Shown here piece after piece: positions 60,546 to 64,000 of a stretch of DNA of 64,000 nucleotides; positions within the stretch are counted from its first letter, which is position 1; each line of letters begins with the position of its first letter. A program made the position numbers and the translations under genes. Source of the stretch: Gymnogyps californianus (lineage: Eukaryota; Chordata; Aves; Accipitriformes; Cathartidae); contig NC_059482.1 of assembly GCF_018139145.2 (NCBI RefSeq), positions 3,608,294-3,672,293 of the forward strand. The letters are read 5' to 3'. The notes beneath the pieces were generated by a model. That model was given only the letters and a program-made list of their open reading frames with translations. It had not been told where the DNA came from and ran no database searches.

Positions 60546-62884
60546 CAGACGTGCAAAACGCAGATGCTGGAAAGCAGCTCATCCCGATGAGGCTCCAGCT
60601 GCCTCCCTTCATGCCGGACAAGAGCAGATCATACGCTACATTTCACTTCTGGCCAGGACTTGCCTCCATTTACTGCTTTTTTTGCTCAAAATTAATGCTT
60701 TTGGGCTGCAGAAGCATTCCCCAAGATGGATTTTTCCACCGAGAAAGGAGCCACAAGAGAAGGACCACTTCATATGGTCAAAGCGTGGGGCTTGGTAGAT
60801 TTATTTTAAATTAAATAAGTTATTCCATGTGTCCTGCACACAAGCTCACTATAAACTAATTTGAAATCCAGGGAGAAAACCCCCGACAGTCAATTTTTCA
60901 GTCCTTCAAGCTGAAATACTGTACCAGTAGTTCATCACCTGGCAAATAAACCTGCCAGCTCAAAACTTTATTAATCATTTTCTGTACCCTGCTTGAACTT
61001 TTCCAAACTGAACTCAGGAGGACTCTAATTCTCCATCCACTGGTACCAAAAGAAACAAGTAAAGAGGGCAAAAGGAGAGTGATGAAGGCTGGTCATCCTC
61101 CTCTGCCTCCTCCACTGCAGGAACATGAACTTCAGAGACTACTATTCATGGGAGATACCTGCCGTTTGCCCCACAGCACCCCTAGTTGTAGCCCAGTTTC
61201 TGCAAGTCAGAAACAGCCAGACCAATACCTTCCTTGATGGGATGGATTTGTAATTTTTGGGCCGGACAGGGAATTTTTTTACAGCAATTTCTCGAACTAT
61301 CATTCCAGAGTAATAATTAATGATTTTTCTCATTATCTACATTCTCCGACACCTCCAAGGACCTTGCTTGATCATGTGCCTGTATTCCTTCTTCTAAACG
61401 TTAATGTTTTAGTCTTCAAGAAAAAAAAAAAAAGGAAAGAGATGACAAAAACTCCACAGAAAAAAGGAACAGATGTTCCTGAGATCATAGCAAAACAAGC
61501 CACATACTTAGCAGGAACAAACTGTGATGTATAACATAGTTATTTTTCTAACCTTTCTAAAATTACCTATTTGACTGATTTCTTATGTGTAAAAAGAGGC
61601 ATAAGGCCTTCCCTTCTGTCAAAGTACCATTGTCTCAAGTAATTTAGAAGCTCCCTGTTTCAGTGCATTGAGACTACCAGCGCACAGACAGATTTAAGAC
61701 ATCTTTAAGTTTGTGCAAGACTCACAAGAATGCGTTTCTTAATACCACTGTAACTAGAGAAGTATTTATAGAAGTTCAGCTAAAATCCAAAGCTCTGAAT
61801 CAATGACTATCCCAAAAGAAATGCAGTTGTAAGGCTGCTTCGCACACACAGCTGATGGTTTGGGGTGCAAGGAGGGGCATGGCGCTTGCACCACAAATCT
61901 GTGCATTCGGTGGGGTACAGCTCACAGGCACAAACGCAGAACAGGGACAACGTTATCAATTAGGGAGTGGGAATCTCTGTACCCTACCGCACAGCTGCAG
62001 AAGAGACTGCTGATAAAATCAGCCTGTTGCATCATATCAGGCTGTTGCCTGCATCATCCCAGCCTTGTTCAGTAATGCCTCCCAAATTTGAACATGCAGT
62101 CATCGCCGCGATATATACAGGCTGAATAATTTTACATTCATGCACCTATTCTGCATGTAACGCTGTTATAGTAATAAATGTAAGAACTATCTCAGAAAGG
62201 AGAAAGTCTTCTTCAAAGTCTTTTAAAGTCGCCTCCAGTGTCAGCCTAAGCAGAGATTATAAATATATATACGTATGCACCCAGATTTCACTACTTTCTT
62301 AAATGGAGTGGAGGTACTATTATAACATATCCTTACGATGCTCCCAGCAGTTGCATAGCATTGCTGCCTGGTATAGAGCATGAGGCATCTTTCCTTAATT
62401 CCTTCTGTCCAGATCTTCCACGTAACTATTTTTGCTTGACATATCGTTAGGTATGTTTAATTTTCAGTACTTAATGGCAAGATGCATCGAGGTAGGGAAT
62501 ACACTGTAGGCTACCTTGGGCCAGCAGCTATCAGTGACTAACATGGATGTTGCGATTAATATGGCATCTAAGTTCAAGAGAATGATGAGAAATTCAGATC
62601 GTTTTCTAAATCGGACTACCAGACCCTGGCTTTCCTTCAGACAAGGGAAAAATGTGTTTGTACCACTTATTTCATTGGCCATTAATGCTATTCCTAGACG
62701 ACACCTCATTTAGATGTGCTTTCTCCTACTTCTTCCAGTTCAGCTCTCATACAGTCATAGACAAGACTATCAAATCAGTGTAGATTCCTCTAACAGCTTT
62801 TTCCCATGTTTTAATGACTATAACAACCAGAGAGTTCAGAAAGATAGAGCTTTTATTTCAAAAACAAATCTGAAAGAACAGAGG
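60546..62884. other. Unique non-coding DNA
   Basis: Single-copy texture with an A13 run at 61421-61433 and a short TA-rich run near 62262. No gene or further repeat recognised. Confidence 0.5.
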
Positions 62885-63245
62885 AACCGCTAAATTGGGT
62901 CAGAGATCCACGTAGCCCAGTGTCCTGGTCTTCACGGCGGGGAGCAGCTGGCAGTTTAGGAAAAATACGACAAGACAGAGCGTAGAGCGATCCCTCCTAG
63001 TGCACTCTTCCTGCAATCAGCTGCTCAGAGGTTTCCTTTAAACTGCCTCCAGACCACCACGGTTAGCAACCACTAAGAGCTGCACAACTAAAAATGTATA
63101 TCTCATTTGCCTCCAAATCCTTTTATACCCTCAACCTCCACAGCATCCTGTGACAATGAGTTCCACACTCAAAACTGTGCATTTTGCAGGGAATAACTTT
63201 TTTTTTTTTTTTTTGAAAGCTGCTGCTTGCTAATGTCGCTGGGAC
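62885..63245 (-). repeat. CR1/L3-type LINE fragment, antisense
   Basis: The plus strand shows AAATTGGGTCAGAGATCCAC followed by GTAGCCCAGTGTCCTG, then a GATCCCTCCTAGTGCACTC block. ACAGCATCCTGTGACAATGA and GTTCCACACTCAAAACTGTG follow. After an expanded T17 run comes GAAAGCTGCTGCTTGCTAAT. This is the antisense order of CR1 3' untranslated region running into the end of the pol region. The sense strand is minus, with the 3' end near 62885. It is related to the plus-strand copy at 21226-21450. Confidence 0.85.
63198..63214. repeat. Poly(T) run, T17, inside the CR1 copy
   Basis: Seventeen T residues interrupt the CR1 match where the family has a T-rich but mixed block. It is probably a local expansion after insertion. 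Confidence 0.85.
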
Positions 63246-63271
63246 AAGCTTGCAAATCCTCACAGGGGAGA

Positions 63272-63404
63272 GCCGTCGGCCGCAGGGCACTGGGAGGAAA
63301 GGTCAGGTCCTTCGGCTTTCGAACCAAGCTGCAAATTCGGAACCAGCTGGGCGGCTTCGTCCCTGTAAGAAGAGCAGCGATGCTGAGTTGGCATCCTGCG
63401 GCGA
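63272..63404. promoter_or_regulatory. CpG-rich patch beside CR1
   Basis: About eleven CpG in 133 bp, starting just after the recognisable CR1 sequence ends. It is too short for a classical CpG island. It may be a small undermethylated site, or an older CpG-rich repeat I do not recognise. Confidence 0.25.
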
Positions 63405-64000
63405 GGGGGAAGAACCAGACACCCACCCTTTAATTTCTAACGTGGTTTTGATTTGAAAGCAGATATGAGATGGGAGCCTATGGGAATTTTGTCAGCATTG
63501 CCAAATTAAGCCTTCCTGGGGTGGATCTAGAAACGTCCAGGACTGTCCGGACTTGCAGAAGGTGCCTTGTTTGGGCTTTAGCTGAGACTTTCCGTGCTGG
63601 GTCAGTTCCTCCACCATGCAGGTTTTGACAGCCAGTGAAGGGAGCGGAGCAGGTACCTGGCAGCAGCTACACACCACGGTTTTCAAGTTCAACCAGAGGG
63701 CTTTGGCAGTTTAGTGGCCTATTTTATGTGCTTTAAATGTCTGGTTTTCAGAAGAAGCTGAGCTCTCAATCTCCTGAAAGTCATCTATGGCATTTCCTCT
63801 GACAGCCAAGGATTTTAAGAAGCAAACTAAATGTAAACAACCAAACTTGCCCTTTTTTTCTTGAGAGAAAAGACTCAATAGGGAAAAGGCTCCAGTAAAA
63901 GACTGTGACAATCATGTGGCAGGAGAAACAGCACTTCACTGAGAAGCACATACTTTGTCGATATAATCCTTTCCCCTAGAAGAGGCATTCCTGTATTGAT
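63405..64000. other. Non-coding, nothing recognised
   Basis: Unique-looking sequence to the window end, without a protein-like frame or clear repeat. Confidence 0.5.

Overview
The window looks like nuclear DNA of a sauropsid, most likely a bird. The dispersed repeats I can recognise are CR1-family LINE pieces and very old MIR-type SINE remnants. There is no sign of mammalian L1 or Alu. Repeat density is low, base composition is moderate (roughly 40% G+C by eye), and homopolymer and microsatellite tracts are typical of vertebrate intergenic or intronic DNA. Nothing looks bacterial, phage or organellar. The species cannot be named from this sequence alone.

I find no complete protein-coding gene. 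Almost all open frames are under about 175 codons, overlap on both strands, and have compositions expected of chance frames. Two pieces deserve a coding check. One is an unusually long minus-strand frame at 5210-5920. The other is a possible 150-bp internal exon at 54696-54845, also on the minus strand. The simplest reading is a gene desert or the inside of a very large intron.

Layout. From 1 to 14.3 kb the DNA is mostly unique, with one MIR-like remnant near 6.3 kb and several A-rich tracts. At 14.39-14.80 kb (minus strand) lies a broken fragment of Ty3/Gypsy-type pol (RNase H domain), the clearest protein fossil in the window. From 16.7 to 21.5 kb is a CR1-rich block: a short 3' end, a long antisense piece of about 2.2 kb, and a second 3' end followed by an ATT microsatellite. 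From 21.5 to 33 kb the DNA is largely unique, with two MIR-like remnants near 31.4 and 32.3 kb and a CATA/TATG microsatellite. At 33.34-33.41 kb is a 73-bp inverted repeat whose 18-bp outer arms match perfectly. Two compact CpG-rich patches lie at 36.9-37.1 and 41.96-42.11 kb. From 42 to 62.8 kb the DNA is mostly unique; 44.2-44.35 and 50.1-50.5 kb have the texture of conserved non-coding elements, which is an impression and not a test. A pure C18 tract sits at 55.03 kb. At 62.9-63.25 kb there is a minus-strand CR1 3' piece, followed by a third CpG-rich patch.

There is no operon or pathway to describe. The repeat calls rest on remembered family features read by eye. Boundaries are approximate and should be treated as plus or minus tens of bases unless a tract is exact.
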